A stretch of DNA of 64,000 nt from Zygnema cylindricum (GCA_037447655.1 JBBHKE010001559.1:48476-112475), one strand, 5' to 3'. Numbered from the stretch's first letter, positions 11,854-24,815 are shown. The notes: generated by a model not told the origin, from the letters alone. Translations and numbers: made by a program.

Positions 11854-14339
11854 AGGAGAAGAGTGAAGTGTTCACTCACTTCAAGCACTTTCGAGTTTGG
11901 GCGGAAAAGCTTCATGGGAAGCCTATCCTCTCCCTTCGGTCCGACAACGGAGGTGAATATATCTCTCATGCATTCTCGGACTATTTAAAAGAAAACGGCA
12001 TTTCTCGGCAATAAACAATTCCCTATACTCCGGAGCAAAATGGAGTATCGGAAAGACTCAACCGAACTTTAACAGAAAGTGCAAAATCTATGATGTTAGA
12101 TAAAGGGATAGATTTCAAGTTTTGGGGTTAGGCTTTCTCTTGTGCTTCGTATATAAGAAATAGAATAGCAACTAGAGCCGTGAAAGGAAAAACACCATAT
12201 GAAGTGTGGACCGGAAGAAAGCCTAATGTTAGTCACTTCCTGGTTTTTGGGAGCAAATGTTTTATTTTGGATAATCTCCCTATTTCTAAGCTTAGTCCGA
12301 AATCGGTTCCCGAGATTTTTATGGGACATGATGATGAGTCCGTAGGCTATAGAGTATACAATACGGATAGAAAAACTTTTGAAGTTGCAAGAAATATTCA
12401 CGTTAAGGAAGAAAGTCAATCGGTTGATGTGTTTGGCATGACAGATTTAGAGAAAAATGCCAAAATTCAAGAATATGTTATTTTTGAGAGTGTTCCTTTT
12501 ACATCTTCCACCACCTCTTCCTCATCTATCGGTGGTTGGACATCTCCTATTCATACTCCGGACACTCCGGCTGATCCACTTGTTGAGAATACTCAACCTC
12601 CGCCTCCTCCTCCTCCTCCTCCTCCTCTTCCTCCTCCTCCTCCTCGGCGGCCACGTACGGATCCGGCAGTTCCAGCCTCAGATTTTTCGGGGGGAAGAAG
12701 GCAAAGCAACAGGCTGCGAGGTGAACCGGTGGAGCATGCTCTATTTTCTGCCAGCACAATGGAACCGGCTACCATACATGAGGCTTTTTCAGCTCCGAAA
12801 AAAGATCAATGGATCTCCGCGGCGAACGATGAAATGCGATCGATAATGGAGGCTCACACTTGGGAGCTTGTGGAACTTTCGCCGGATCGAAAGGCAATCG
12901 GTTGTAAGTGGGTCTTCAAAGTTAAGTTAAATCCCGATAATTCCATTGAAAGATACAAGGCTAGGCTTGTTGCAAAGGGTTATAGTCAGAAGGAGGGAAT
13001 TGACTATGAAGAGACTTTCTCTCCGGTTGTCCGGTTTCCAACTGTTAGAATTTTGTTGTCTCTAGCGGCCATTGAAGATATGGAATTACATCAAATGGAT
13101 GTTAAAACCGCTTTTTTGCATGGAGAATTAGAAGAAGTGATTTATATGAAGCAGCCTGAAATGTATGTAGAGACAGGAAAAGAAAATCTGGTCAGTAAGT
13201 TGTTAAAATCCTTGTACGGCCTGAAGCAGGCGCCTAGTCAGTGGAATCTAAAACTAGATGAGTTTCTATCCGGTCTTGGCTTTGTAAGGATTTGTTCAGA
13301 TCACTCAGTCTATGTTATGGAAGGGGAAGATGGGATTATTTACATTGCAGTATATGTAGATGATTTGCTGCTGCTAAGTAAGTCATTGAATGAGATTAAT
13401 AAAATTAAAGCAGCCTTGAATTCAAGATATGAGATGAAGGATTTAGGTGAGGCAAAGTATATTCTTGGAATTCAAGTAGAACAGGATAGAGATAGGAGAA
13501 TAATCTATCTAACGCAGCGGGAAGCGATAGGGAATGTGCTTGAAAGATTCGGCATGGCAGAGGCAAAGGGAAGTGCCACTCCAATGGAATTTAAGGAGAA
13601 AGTGGAAGGCATGGAGACCGATGCAGGAGTCATTTTTGACGACACTTTGGAGTCAGGGGAGGCAGATTTTATGGCCATCATTCCATACCGGCAGATTGTC
13701 GGCAACCTAATCTACTTCATGAATTGCACAAGGCCGGACATTGTGGCAGCAGTTGGTGCCTTGAGCCACAGTTTGCAAAATCCTAGGAAAACGCATTGGG
13801 AGGTAGCAAAGAGGGTTCTCCGTTATATTGCAGGGACACGAAACCTTCGACTTGCTCTCGGTGGAGACGAAGTTAAAATTCAGACTTGGAGCGATGCTAG
13901 TGTCAAAGACATGCCAAGCCGCCGTTCCACCACCGGATTTATATTGAAGATTGGAAGTGGAACATGCTGCTGGAGCAGCAAGCTTCAAAAGGTAACGGCT
14001 CAGTCTACAATAGAGGCTGAATATATGGCAGCAAGCTCAGCTGTCAAGGAGTTATTGTGGGTAAAGTCTCTCCTTCAAGAACTCCATTTTATGCAATCCG
14101 GACCTCAAATAGTGTGGTGTGATAACCAGGCTGCTATTGCGATTGCATCTTACCCAAGTCATCACTTCAAAAGCAAACACATTGATATCAAGTTGCAGTT
14201 TGTGAGAGAGAAGGTGATGAACAGAATTTTGAAACTCACTTATATGCCGGATGAGATGATGGTAGCCGATATGATGACTAAGGCTTTACCGGCACCTAAA
14301 TTGAAGTTTTCTAGAGAGGAGTGTGGACTTAGTGACTAG
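11854..14339 (+). pseudogene. pol: Integrase core, reverse transcriptase and RNase H, copia-1
   Basis: After the frameshift, integrase continues (RSDNGGEY near 11939, then PYTPEQNGVSERLN near 12021) but is cut by TAA at 12012 and TAG at 12129. From 12180 to 14339 the frame is open for 719 codons. It holds the integrase tail (WTGRKPNVSHF), a linker with a near-continuous proline run (about 12597-12646), the RT domain with catalytic YVDD at about 13357, and RNase H with SDAS, STIEAEY and CDNQAA. The product belongs to a gag-pol polyprotein; the 12180 start is only the first open codon after the last stop. Confidence 0.92.
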
Positions 14340-14348
14340 AGAGTCTAA

Positions 14349-14361
14349 AGGTTTAGGGGAG
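14349..14361 (+). other. Polypurine tract, copia-1
   Basis: AGGTTTAGGGGAG ends exactly at the 3' LTR. Similar tracts (AAAG, then TTTA and G-rich) stand at the same place in copia-2 and copia-3, so this is the likely plus-strand primer site. Confidence 0.7.
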
Positions 14362-15179
14362 TGTTGGTTTTGGAAACCTTTAGTCCTCTCTATATCTCGT
14401 GTGTGAGAAAGAGAGTCTAGACTTAGTCGGTTTTTGTGTACAAAATGATGTGACGTAGACAAGATGTGGTATGGTATGTAACTCCAAAGGGAGTTCACAG
14501 ATTTTGGTACACTCTATGTACACGTGTCGGTCCGTGGGGAAGTTAAGCTTGGTTGAGTTGGTTGACAAAGTACATATTTACTTGAGGGACCAGATTTACA
14601 CGTGGAGGTTCATCTTCGATGATGAATGAATACGCGGACGGCGGACGGAGTTCGCCGTCATTTTTGGAAGAGAAATATTGACCGAGCCGTCATTTCAGCA
14701 GACTAACTTTGACTGCGTACTTTAGTAGTGGCTAGGGTTAAGGGTTGATGTAAATACTTGTACGGTAGATGGCGGGGTTTAGTTTGATTTATGTTTAGTG
14801 TACCGAAACACCACGGTAGTTGTGGTACGGTGTAGATCAGCTGTAGGTTGACTTTGTATATGTAGGACTTAGAATATTTTGGAGTTAGGAATTATGTGTA
14901 TGGAAAACTGCAAAGCTGTTTTTGGGTGTCTTTGAATTGCAAGATCTTTGTTATCTTTAGGCAAATATTTGTGAAATTTTGCATGTGATTTTTTCGGTGT
15001 ATAATTTACATTGTGTAAAATTTTCAGACCTACAGTATGTCTGGTTTGTTTGGGACTTCATTGTGAAGTTGGTCTTTTGTGGGTATTTCGTGAGAGTTTC
15101 CTCTTTGTGTATTGATTAATATGGCAACTGCCGGTGCATTTTCTTCTTCTTCCGGGGCACCAGTTGCATCAGGACAACA
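14362..15179 (+). repeat. 3' LTR of copia-1 (L1)
   Basis: 818 bp, TGTTGG...CAACA, several percent diverged from the 5' copy. It ends with the gag leader coding sequence (ATG at 15121), so the 3' LTR also carries the first gag codons, running here into satellite DNA. Confidence 0.94.
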
Positions 15180-18100
15180 TAACTTAGGCAATCATTATTG
15201 TTAGCACAACCACTTTGTGTAAGTTAGGTAACAATTCTTGTTATCGTTAACTGTTTGTATAATTTAGGTAACAATTCTTGTTATCGCTCACAATTTGTGT
15301 AATTTAGGTTACAATTTTAGTTATCGCTAATTTTTTGTGTAACTTAGGTTACAATTCTTGATATCGCTAACAATTTGTGTAATTTAGGTAACAATTCCTG
15401 TTATCGCTAACAGTTTGTGTAAGCTAGGTTACCATTCTTGTTAGCGCTAACAGTTTGTGTAAGTTAGATAACAATTCCTGTTATCGCTAACAGTTTGTGT
15501 AATTTAGATAACATTTCTTGTTATCGCTAACTGTTTGTGTAACTTAGGTTATAAATCTTGTTATTGCTAACAGTTTGTGTAATTTATGTAGTACTTCTTG
15601 TTATCGCTAACAATTTGTGTAATTTAGAATCGCTAACAGTTTGTGTAATTAAGGTAATAATTCCTGTTATCCCTAACAGTTTGTGTAATTTAGGTAACAA
15701 TTGTTGTTATCGCTAACAGTTTGTGTAATTTAGGTAACATTTCTTGTTATCGCTAACTGTTTCTGTAATTTAGGTAAGAATTTTTGTTATCGCTAACAAT
15801 TTGTGTAATTTAGGTAACAATTCATGTTATCGTTTATTGTTTGTGTAATTTAGGTAACAATTCTTGTTATCGCTAACTGTTTATGTAATTTAGGTTAGAA
15901 TTCCTATTATCGCGAACAGTTTGTGTAAGTTAGATAACAATTCTTGTTAACGCTAACTGTTTGTGTAATTTAGGTTACAATTCTTGTTTTAGCTAACAGT
16001 TTGTTTAATTTAGGAAACAATTCTTATTATCGCTAACAGTTTGTGTACTTTAGGTAACCATTTTTGATATCGCTAACATTTTGTGCAATTTAGGTTACAA
16101 TTCCTGTTATCGCTAACAGTTTGTGTAATTTAGGTTACCATTCTTGTTAGCGCTAACTATTTGTGTTATTTAGATAACAAATCCTTTTATCGCTTACAGT
16201 CTATAAGTTTGGTTACAATTCTTATTATTGCTAACTGTTTGTGTAATTTAGGAAACAATTCTTGTTATCGCTAACAGTTTGTGTAATTTATGTAATAATT
16301 CTTGTTATTGCTAACAGTTTGTGTGAGTTAGGTTACCATTATTGTTAGCGCTAACATTTTGTGTAAGTTAGTTAACAATTCTTGTTATCGGTATATGTTT
16401 GTGTAATTTAAGTAACAATTCTTGTTTTCGCTAACTGTTTGTGTAACTTAGGTAACAATTCTTGTTATCGCTAACAGTTTGTGTAATATAGGTAACATTT
16501 CTTGTTATCGCTAGTAGTTTGTGTAAGTTAGGTAACAATTTTTGTTAGCGCTAACAGTTTGTGTACTTTAGGAAACAATTCTTGTTATTGCTAACAGTTT
16601 GTGTAAGTTAGGTTACCATTCTTGTTAGCGCTAACAGTTTGTGTTAGTTAGTTAACAATTCCTGTTATCGCAAACAGTTTGCGTAAGTTAGGTAAAAATT
16701 CCTGTTAGCACTAACACTTTGTAAAAGTTAGGTAACAATTCTTGTTAGCGCTAACAGTTTGTGTAAGTTAGGTAACCATTCTTGTTAGCGCTATAAGTTT
16801 GTGTAATTTAGGTAACAATTATTGTTATCCCTAACAATTTGTGTATTTTAGGTGACAATTCCCGTTAACGCTAATAGTTTGTGTTTATCGGTATATGTTT
16901 GTGTAATTTAAGTAACAATTCTTGTTTTCGCTAACTGTTTGTGTAACTTAGGTAACAATTCTTGTTATCGCTAACAGTTTGTGTAATATAGGTAACATTT
17001 CTTGTTATCGCTAGTAGTTTGTGTAAGTTAGGTAACAATTTTTGTTAGCGCTAACAGTTTGTGTACTTTAGGAAACAATTCTTGTTATTGCTAACAGTTT
17101 GTGTAAGTTAGGTTACCATTCTTGTTAGCGCTAACAGTTTGTGTTAGTTAGTTAACAATTCCTGTTATCGCAAACAGTTTGCGTAAGTTAGGTAAAAATT
17201 CCTGTTAGCACTAACACTTTGTAAAAGTTAGGTAACAATTCTTGTTAGCGCTAACAGTTTGTGTAAGTTAGGTAACCATTCTTGTTAGCGCTATAAGTTT
17301 GTGTAATTTAGGTAACAATTATTGTTATCCCTAACAATTTGTGTATTTTAGGTGACAATTCCCGTTAACGCTAATAGTTTGTGTAATATAGGTAATAATT
17401 CTTGGGATCGCTAACAGTTTGTGTAATTTAGGTAACATATCTTGTTATTGTAAACAATTTGTGTAATTTAGGTAACAATTCTTGTTATTGCTTACTTTTT
17501 GTGTAATTTAGGTAACATTACTTGTTATCGCTAACTGTTTGTGTAATATAGGTAACAATTCTTGTTATCTCTATCAATTTGTGTAATTTAGGTTACAATT
17601 CTTGTTATAGCTAACAGTTTGTGTAATTTAGGTTACAAATCTTGTTATCGCTAACAGTTTGTGTAAGTTAGGTAACCATTATTGTTAGCGCAAATAGTTT
17701 GTGTAATTTTGGTAACAATTCATGTTAGCGCTAACAATTTGTGTAAGTTAGGTAACAATTTTTGTAATCGCTAACAGTTTGTGTAAGTTAGGTAACCATT
17801 ATTGTTAGCGCAAACGGTTTGTGTAATTTGGTAACAATTTATGTTAGCACTAACAATTTGTGTAAGTTAGGTAACAATTTCTGTTATCGCAAACAGTTTG
17901 TGTAATTTTGGTAACAATTCCTTTTATCGTTAACTGCTTGTGTACTTTAGGTAACATTTCTTGTTATTGCTATTAGTTTGTGTAATTTAGGTAAGAATTC
18001 TTGTTATCGCTAACAATTTGTGTAATTTAGGTTAATTAATCTTCTTATCGCTTACCGTTTGTGTAATTAAGGTAACCCATCTTGTTATTGCTAATAGTTT

Positions 18101-20351
18101 GTGTAAGTTAGGAAACAAGTCATGTTAGCGCTAACAGTTTGTGTAATTTAGAAAAAAATTATTGTTAGCGCTAACAGTTTGTAAAAGTTAGGTAAAAATT
18201 CTTGTTTGCGCTAACAGTTTGTGTATTTAAATAACAATTCCTGTTAGCGTTTATAATAGTTTGTGTAATTTAGATAACAATTATTGTTAGCGCTAACAGT
18301 TTGTAAAAGTTAGGTAACAATTCTTCTTTGCGCTATCAGTTTGTGTATTTAAATAACAACTTCGTTAGGGCCAACAATTTGTGTAATTTAGATAACAATT
18401 CTTGTTTGCGCTAACAGCTTGTGTAATTTAGAAAACAATTCCTGTTAGTGCTAACTTTTTCTGTAAGTTAAGTAACAATTCTTGTTAGCGCTATCAATTT
18501 GCGTATTTTAATAACAATTCGTGTTAGCTTTAACTGTTTGTGTAATTTAGATAACAATTATTGTTAGTGCTAACAGTTTGTGTAAGTTAGGTAACAATTC
18601 TTGTTAGCGCTAACACTTTGTGTACGTTAGATAACAATTCGTGTTAGCGCTAATAGTTTGTGTAATTTAGATAACATTTATTGTTAGCGCTAACAGTTTG
18701 TAAAAGTTAGGTAACAATTCTTGTTTACGCTAACAGTTTGTGTATTTAAATAACAACTCTTGTTAGCGCCAACAATTTGTGAAATTTAGATAACAATTCT
18801 TGTTAGCACTAACAGTTTGTGTAAGTTACATAACACTTATTGTTAGCGCTAACAGTTTGTATAAGTTAGGAAACAAGTCATGTTAGCGCTAACAATTTGT
18901 GTAATTTAGATAACAATTATTGTTAGCGCTAACAGTTTGTGTAAGTTAGGTCAGAATTCTTGTTAGCGCTAGCTGTTTGTGTAAGTTAGGGAACAATTTG
19001 TGTTAGCATAAACGGTTTGTGTTATATAGATAACAATTCATATTAGGGCTAACCGTTTTTGTAAGTTAGGTAACAATTTTTACAAGCGCTAACAGTTTGT
19101 GTAAGTAAGTTAACAATTCTTGTTCTATGTGTAATTTAGATAACAATTTGTGTTATCGCTAACCGTTTGTGTAATTTAGATAAAATTCCTGTTAGCGCTT
19201 ACAGTTTGTGTAATTTAGATAACAATTATTTTTCGTGCTAACTGTTTGTGTAAATTAGGTCCCAATTCTTGTTAGCGCTAACTGTTTGTGTAATTTAGAT
19301 AACAATTCCTGTTAGCGCTAATAGTTTGTGTAAGTTTAGTAACAATTTTTGTTAGCGCTAACAGTTTGTGTAAGTAAGGTAAGAATTCTTGTTAGCGCTA
19401 AAAGTTTGTGTAAGTAAGGTAACAATTCCTATTAGCGCTAACTGTGTGTGTAATTAAGAAAACAATTCTTGTTAGCACTAACAGTTTGTGTAATTTAGAT
19501 AACAATTTCTGTTAGCGCTAGCGATCTGTGTAAGTTAGGTCACAATTCTAGTTAGCACTAAAATTTTGTGTAAACTAGATAACAATTCTTGTTAGCGCTC
19601 ACGGTTTGTGTAAGTTAGGTAAAATTTCTTGTTAGGGCTAACAGTTTGTGTAAATTAGGTAACAATTATTGTTAGCGCTAACAATTTGTGTATTTTAATA
19701 ACTATTTCTGTTTGCGCTAACAATTTGTGAAATTTATAAAACAATTCTTGTTAGCACTAACAGTTTGTGTAATTTAGATAACAATTCTTGTTAGCACTAA
19801 CAGTTTGTGTAATTTAGATAACAATTCTTGTTAGCGCTAACAGTTTGTGTAATTTAGATAACAATTCTTGTTAGCGCTAACAATTTGTGTAATTTTGATA
19901 ACAATTTTTGTTAGCACTAACTGTTTTTGTAATTTAGATAACAATTCTTGTTAACACTAACAGTTTGTGTAATTTAGATAACAATTCTTGTTAGCGCTAA
20001 CAGTTTGTGTTATTTAGATAACAATTCTTGTTAGCGCTAACAATTTGTGTAATTTAGCTAACAATTCTTGTTAGCACTAACAGTTTGTGTAATTTCGAAA
20101 ACAATTCCTATTAGCGCTAACTGCTTGTGTAAGTTAAGTAACAATTCTTGTTAGCGCTAATAGTTTGTGTATTTAAATAACAATTCCTGTTAGTGCTAAC
20201 ATTTTGTGTAATTTAGATAATAATTCTTGTTAGCGCTAAGTGTTTGTGTAAGTTAGGTAAAATTTTCGTTAGTTAGTTTGTGTAATTTAGATAACAATTC
20301 GTGTTAGCGCAAACGGTTTGTGTAATATATATAACAATTCCTGTTAGCGTT
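15180..20351. repeat. 40-bp satellite array, block 3, containing the subfamily switch
   Basis: About 129 monomers. The left part is mostly TTATCGCTAA type. From about 17.7-18.1 kb onward the TTAGCGCTAA palindromic form predominates, with TTTAGATAAC replacing TTTAGGTAAC in many copies. It contains an exact-looking 500-bp tandem duplication (16386-17385). A short triplication of variant monomers (GTAAAAGTTAGG types) occurs at about 18170-18760. Confidence 0.96.
16386..17385. repeat. 500-bp tandem segmental duplication in satellite
   Basis: 16386-16885 and 16886-17385 look identical base for base wherever I compared them (for example GTATATGTTT at 16391 and 16891, and the whole line beginning GTGTAACTTAGG at 16441 and 16941). 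The length is 12.5 monomers, so the junction at about 16885 breaks the 40-bp phase. Confidence 0.92.
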
Positions 20352-21532
20352 TGTTGTCCTTAGCTATTTCTAGCCATGGATTCACCCTCGGAAGCACCAC
20401 AGACTACCCAAAAACAGCCTACTTTGAATCAACACAGAATTCTACAGGAAGAACAAAACAAGCTGAAACTTCAAACAAGGATAGTTTCTAGGCTATAGAA
20501 TAACCTCAAAATGTTTCACAGATAAATAATAAACAGATTGATCACATCATCTAATCAAAGTTGCAGAATAATAGTCTGCCATAACTTTGATAAATAGGAC
20601 CAACTTCACAAAGAAGTAAAACACAGATCAGGAATACAATAGGCTTGCAAATCTGTGACAGTATTATCAATATAGAGAGGAACACACATGCGGAATTTCA
20701 GATAATTCTGCCAACAGATATGAGAGTAATCCTCAGATAAATTTACCAAAAATCACCATAAACAGTTTTGGTCCAAAAAGTTCCTACATTCTGAAATGAC
20801 TAAGTTCTACAATATATACACTCAGGCTTACTACTAAATGTACGGAGGCATACCAGCCGTACGTAATTGACCATCTACTTAGATTTATGTGAGTATACCT
20901 GAATAATTCAAGGTATGTCAGAAAATGTAATTCTACACTAATAATTAATGCACAAAAAGAAAAAACAATGTTAAATCAAAATATTTACACCAACGCTTCC
21001 ATAAAATCCGCATACTGAGTATCAGCTTGATTATTTCGATGGACGAAACCACGTATTGAACCGACATCACATACGTACGGTTCACTTAATACAACGTCAT
21101 CAAAATTGCGATTCCTTGAAAAATATCGGCGGACGCCGTCCGCCCTCCAAATGTACCATGACCCACTTGCCGAAATTAAACCGTACCTTCCAAGTCTTTT
21201 CCGTACTGAACATGCTTCCTTTGCAATAAATGATCGTGTCACAAATGAAGTACACCTGTCTAAATAAGACGCTCGGTTCCGAGGGCGTACATATTCAACA
21301 TTTCGTCCATTTCACATCAGATCGCTTCGGGATCCGCCGTCCATTAGCAAACGTATTCCGAGCCACTCAATTATTATTTTGCTCGTCCCAGAACAATATA
21401 TGTGTATGTTCACTCCCCCAATCCACAAATCCATTCGAACCTCCACAGTAAATTCATTTAACAAATTACGCACGGAACGTCGCGTGCGCACAAAGTGTGA
21501 AATACTCACGAAACTAAGTTTTCAAAACAACA
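20352..21532 (-). repeat. Solo LTR, family L3, minus strand
   Basis: Begins TGTTGTCC and ends AAAACAACA on the plus strand, with satellite on both sides and no internal retroelement sequence. The left end on the minus strand reads CCATGGCTAGAAATAGC just before the LTR terminus, the relic of an LTR-borne gag start (compare ATGGCTGAAATAGGC at 47745). No clear target duplication remains. A GGATC-type hairpin near 21319 is degenerate. Confidence 0.8.
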
Positions 21533-21983
21533 TCGCTAACAATTTTGTAAGTTAGGTAACAATTCTTGTTAGCGCTAATAGTTTGTGTAAGTAAGTTAAC
21601 AATTCTTGTTGTCTGTGTAATTTAGATAACAATTCTTGTTAGCGCTAACAGTTCGTGTAAGTTAGGTAACAATTCCTATTAGCGCTTGTTGTTTGTGTAA
21701 TTTAGATAACAATTCTTGTTAGCGCTACTAGTTTGTGTAAGTTAGATAACAATTTTTGTTAGCGCTAGCAGTTTGTGTAAGTTTGGAAACAATTCCTGTT
21801 AGCCCTAACAGTTTGTGCAATTTAGATAACAAATCTTGTTTGCGCTAACAATTTTTGTAATATACATAACAATTTCTGTTCGCACAAAGAAGTTTGTGTA
21901 ATTTAGATAACAATTCCTGTAAGCGCTAATAGTTTGTGTAATTTAAATAACAATTTTTATTTGCGCTAACAGTTTGTGTAAGT
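21533..21983. repeat. 40-bp satellite array, block 4
   Basis: About 11 monomers, mostly TTAGCGCTAA type, between the L3 solo LTR and copia-2. Several monomers have deletions, for example near 21606. Confidence 0.94.
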
Positions 21984-22669
21984 TGTTGTTCTACAACCAC
22001 CGTACAGGTGGAGGAGCAGCAGTAGTAGTAGAAGTTGACATGATACACTCTCAGAAGCTATCAAGAATCATTCCAAAAAGCTGTTCTTAAGTGCTCACCA
22101 ATTCTTATACAAACATCCAAGCCTCACAAAAATCTATCAGAATATAAAGAAGCATAAACACTGAGAACTCCAAAAGTTTTAGCACAATTGACCTGACAAC
22201 ACTCAAGATATAGTACTCAGAAGTTTACCAAAAACTGTTTGCAGTTTTACTACTTGGAAGTCTAGATACATAATATATTATGAGTCCTTAGTCTTATACT
22301 TGTGTTGAACTAGCAACACTAGTGTACTTGAGAGGTAAGTCAAACCACCAAGCTACCACTAATCTGTCTAGCTACCACTGAGCAATCACTAAGCTACCAC
22401 TGAGCTATCACTAAGCTATTATTGAGTTACCCATTAAGTTACCACTGAGTTACCCACTAAGTTGACTAGAATCGTATCTATCGAAGTTGCTCTATCCTGT
22501 ACAGAATCACATTAAGAATATCAAACGTAGCGTTGTCCTTATGGACCATATCAAAAATAATCATGGTTGCGTTGTCCTGTGTTGTAGATTCGCTGCTGCG
22601 TTGCTCTGCTATATAGCAACTGCGATGCTGCGCTGCTCTGAGACTGAAAGCTTTTTCCAAAAGACAACA
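21984..22669 (-). repeat. 3' LTR of copia-2 (L2)
   Basis: 686 bp, TGTTGTTC...CAACA. It contains a short tandem array (22351-22455) of an approximately 12-bp unit like AGCTACCACTGA, and a GCTGC-rich imperfect repeat near 22585-22640. The neighbouring purine tract on the minus strand is CTTTACGGGAG. Confidence 0.88.
22351..22458. repeat. Short tandem repeats within L2 LTR
   Basis: Imperfect copies of AGCTACCACTGA, grading into GAGTTACCCACTA. The same block occurs in the other copia-2 LTR (about 27284-27400) but not in the copia-3 LTRs, so it is a feature of this L2 subgroup. A similar AAGCTACCACTAAGC stretch appears in the L3 LTR near 43280. Confidence 0.8.
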
Positions 22670-22829
22670 CTCCCGTAAAGCTTAAGACTCACTATAACGG
22701 CCCAGCTGCGGTGACAAACTAGCGCAGCTTCGCAGCATAGCAGTATAGCAATTAGCAAGTCACCCAATCCCACTACATCTCAATGTTGGACTTAGAGCAG
22801 CATCGCAGCATAGCAATATAACATTTCAA

Positions 22830-23340
22830 CTATTCACTTAATCCCATTGCACCTCTGTAATACATTAGTTTAGGAGCAGGAAGGGCTTTGGTGAGAATAT
22901 CAGCAATCATTTTTGCGTCTGGCAAATAACATAACTTAATCACTCGAGAGAACACTTTTTCTCTTACAAAGTGTAACCGTACATCCATGTGCTTCCTTTT
23001 GAAGTGAGGACTCGGGTTAGAAGTAATGGCAATGGCAGCCTGGTTATCACACCAGATCACTTGTGGACCAATTTGCAGGTATCCTAGTTCTTGTAACATG
23101 GATTTTACCCATAAGAGTTCTTTGAGGGCCGAGCTTGCTACCATATATTTTCTGACTCCATTGTTGACTGTGCTGTCACCTTTTGAAGTTTGCTGCTCTT
23201 CTAGCAAGTGCCGTTCCCAATTTGTAGAACGAATCGCGTGGTGGATTTCCAGCTTGGCATGTCTCCATAGCTTGCATCACTCCACGTTTGCAGTTTTACT
23301 TCTCTTCTGCCTAGTGTGAGTTTGAGGTCTTTGGTTCAAG
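22830..23340 (-). pseudogene. pol: RNase H C-terminal part, copia-2
   Basis: Minus-strand frame with SALKELLWVKSMLQELGYLQ, VIWCDNQAAIAI and KHMDVRLHFVREKV, the conserved end of copia RNase H. The upstream part of RNase H lies in other frames after small indels between about 23200 and 23350. The frame ends near the 3' LTR as expected for the pol terminus. Confidence 0.85.
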
Positions 23341-23349
23341 GCAAATATC

Positions 23350-24324
23350 TTAAGACTCTCCCTGCGCATCAAAGTCAGATTTTCTCGGATTCTCTAGAAT
23401 CCTGCTCAGTATCCAGACTGCTGCAACAATGTCAGGATGGGTACAAATTATGAAATATATTAAGCTTCCCACTATCAATATGTATGGTATTTGTGTCATA
23501 GAATCATTCTCCCCTGATTCTAAATACTCGCTAACAATGACATCTGGTTTTGTCTCTTCTCCCTCTAACTTCTGCCAAACCTCCATTGTAGTTAGACATC
23601 CTTTTGCCCCCCGCATTCTGTACTCATCTAACATGTTTCCAATAGCCTTCTTTTGAGTCAATTTTATCACTTTCATATTTCTGTCCCTCTCTTCTTCAAT
23701 ACCCAAAATATATTTTGCCTCACCGAGGTCTTTCATCTTGAACAGTGAGTTTAGAGCAGTTTTGATTTTGTTAATTTCAGCCATTGATTTGCTAAGTAAT
23801 GCTAAATCATCTACATACACCGCTATATACACTATCCCATTTTCACCCTTTAGAACGTAGACAGAGTGATCAAAACTTATCCTATAAAATCCTAGGCTAG
23901 TTAGGAATTCATCAAGCTTAAGATTCCACTGTCTAGGGGGCTGTTTTATGCCGTACAGAGATTTTAGCAACTTGCATACTAAGTGCTCTTTTCCTGGTTT
24001 CACATAATTTTCAGTGTGCTGCATGTAAATGGTCTCTTGTAGTTCTCCATGCAAAAAGGTTGCCTTTACATCCATCTGATGTATTTCCATATCTTCTATA
24101 ACAGCTAGGGTTAGCAAAATCCTAACTAACGCAAATCTTACAACCGGAGAAAATGTTTCTTCAAAATCGATTCTTTCCTTTTTATTATACCCCTTTGCCA
24201 CAAATCTAGCCTTATAAAGTTCAATGGTGTTATCGGGATTTAACTTCACCTTGAATACCCATTTGTTGACGATCGCTTTTTGGTCCAGAGGCAGGTCCAC
24301 AAGCTCCCATGTTTGAGCCTCCAT
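23350..24324 (-). pseudogene. pol: Reverse transcriptase, copia-2
   Basis: A 324-codon open stretch beginning at the RT N-terminus (MEAQTWELVDLP). It includes KTRxVAKGY-like and EETFSPVVRF motifs, HQMDVKATFLHGE, the KSLYGIKQPPRQW block, the catalytic YVDD at about 23807-23818 and YILGIEEERD. The last part is shifted out of frame by an indel near 23350. The YVDD aspartates are intact, but flanking substitutions and breaks make the copy non-functional. Confidence 0.9.
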
Positions 24325-24815
24325 GATGGACTACATTTAGTCGTTTGCTGCCTTGAATCAGTGATTTCATTCTGGTGATGAGAAGGCCTCCTGAATGGTC
24401 AAAGGCTCCCTTGAGGCTGTCTAGTAGGCAAAGTAAGAACTTGCTTGCAGGCGGCTGTTGGATCTTCTTCCCCTCGGAAATTCTGAGGCTGAGATCGTTG
24501 GAAGCCGCGTATTGCGCTGATTGCGCTGGTTGCGATCTGTGTACTGACTGTTGTTGGTCGGATTAGACCTGAAGTTGTTGAGGAACTTGGAGAGAGACGG
24601 ACTCCGGAGTCACTACCGGAGAATGTTGCATCACTGGGACAATTTCTTGCATGCTATCTAAAATGACATATTTATGTACCATTTGTTGCTTTTGCTGCTC
24701 TGTCATTTGAAATAAATCTATGGAGTCTAGTTCATCTTTAACAATGATGTTCGTTGCTAAAAACTATTTTCTGCCTTTCAAACAGAAAGACTCTATAACC
24801 TTTTGAGTAATCATC

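Larger units (their letters stand above)
9389..15179 (+). mobile_element. Full-length Ty1/copia retrotransposon, copia-1 (LTR family L1)
   Basis: A 5.8-kb element inserted in satellite, flanked by TAAGT (9384-9388) and TAACT (15180-15184), a 5-bp target duplication with one mismatch. Order: 5' LTR, PBS-like site, gag, protease, integrase, reverse transcriptase, RNase H, polypurine tract, 3' LTR. Integrase before RT identifies copia. LTRs differ by several percent by eye. The coding region has at least three premature stops and one frameshift, so the copy is inactive. Confidence 0.95.

Noticed and set aside
12457-12846. Leucine-rich and glycine-rich frames opposite the copia-1 linker
   Set aside because: They are shadows of the proline-coding CCT repeat in the true pol frame.
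20352-21532. DNA transposon, from the inverted TGTTGT...ACAACA ends
   Set aside because: The ends match LTR termini and the sequence is homologous to L3 LTRs; there is no transposase.
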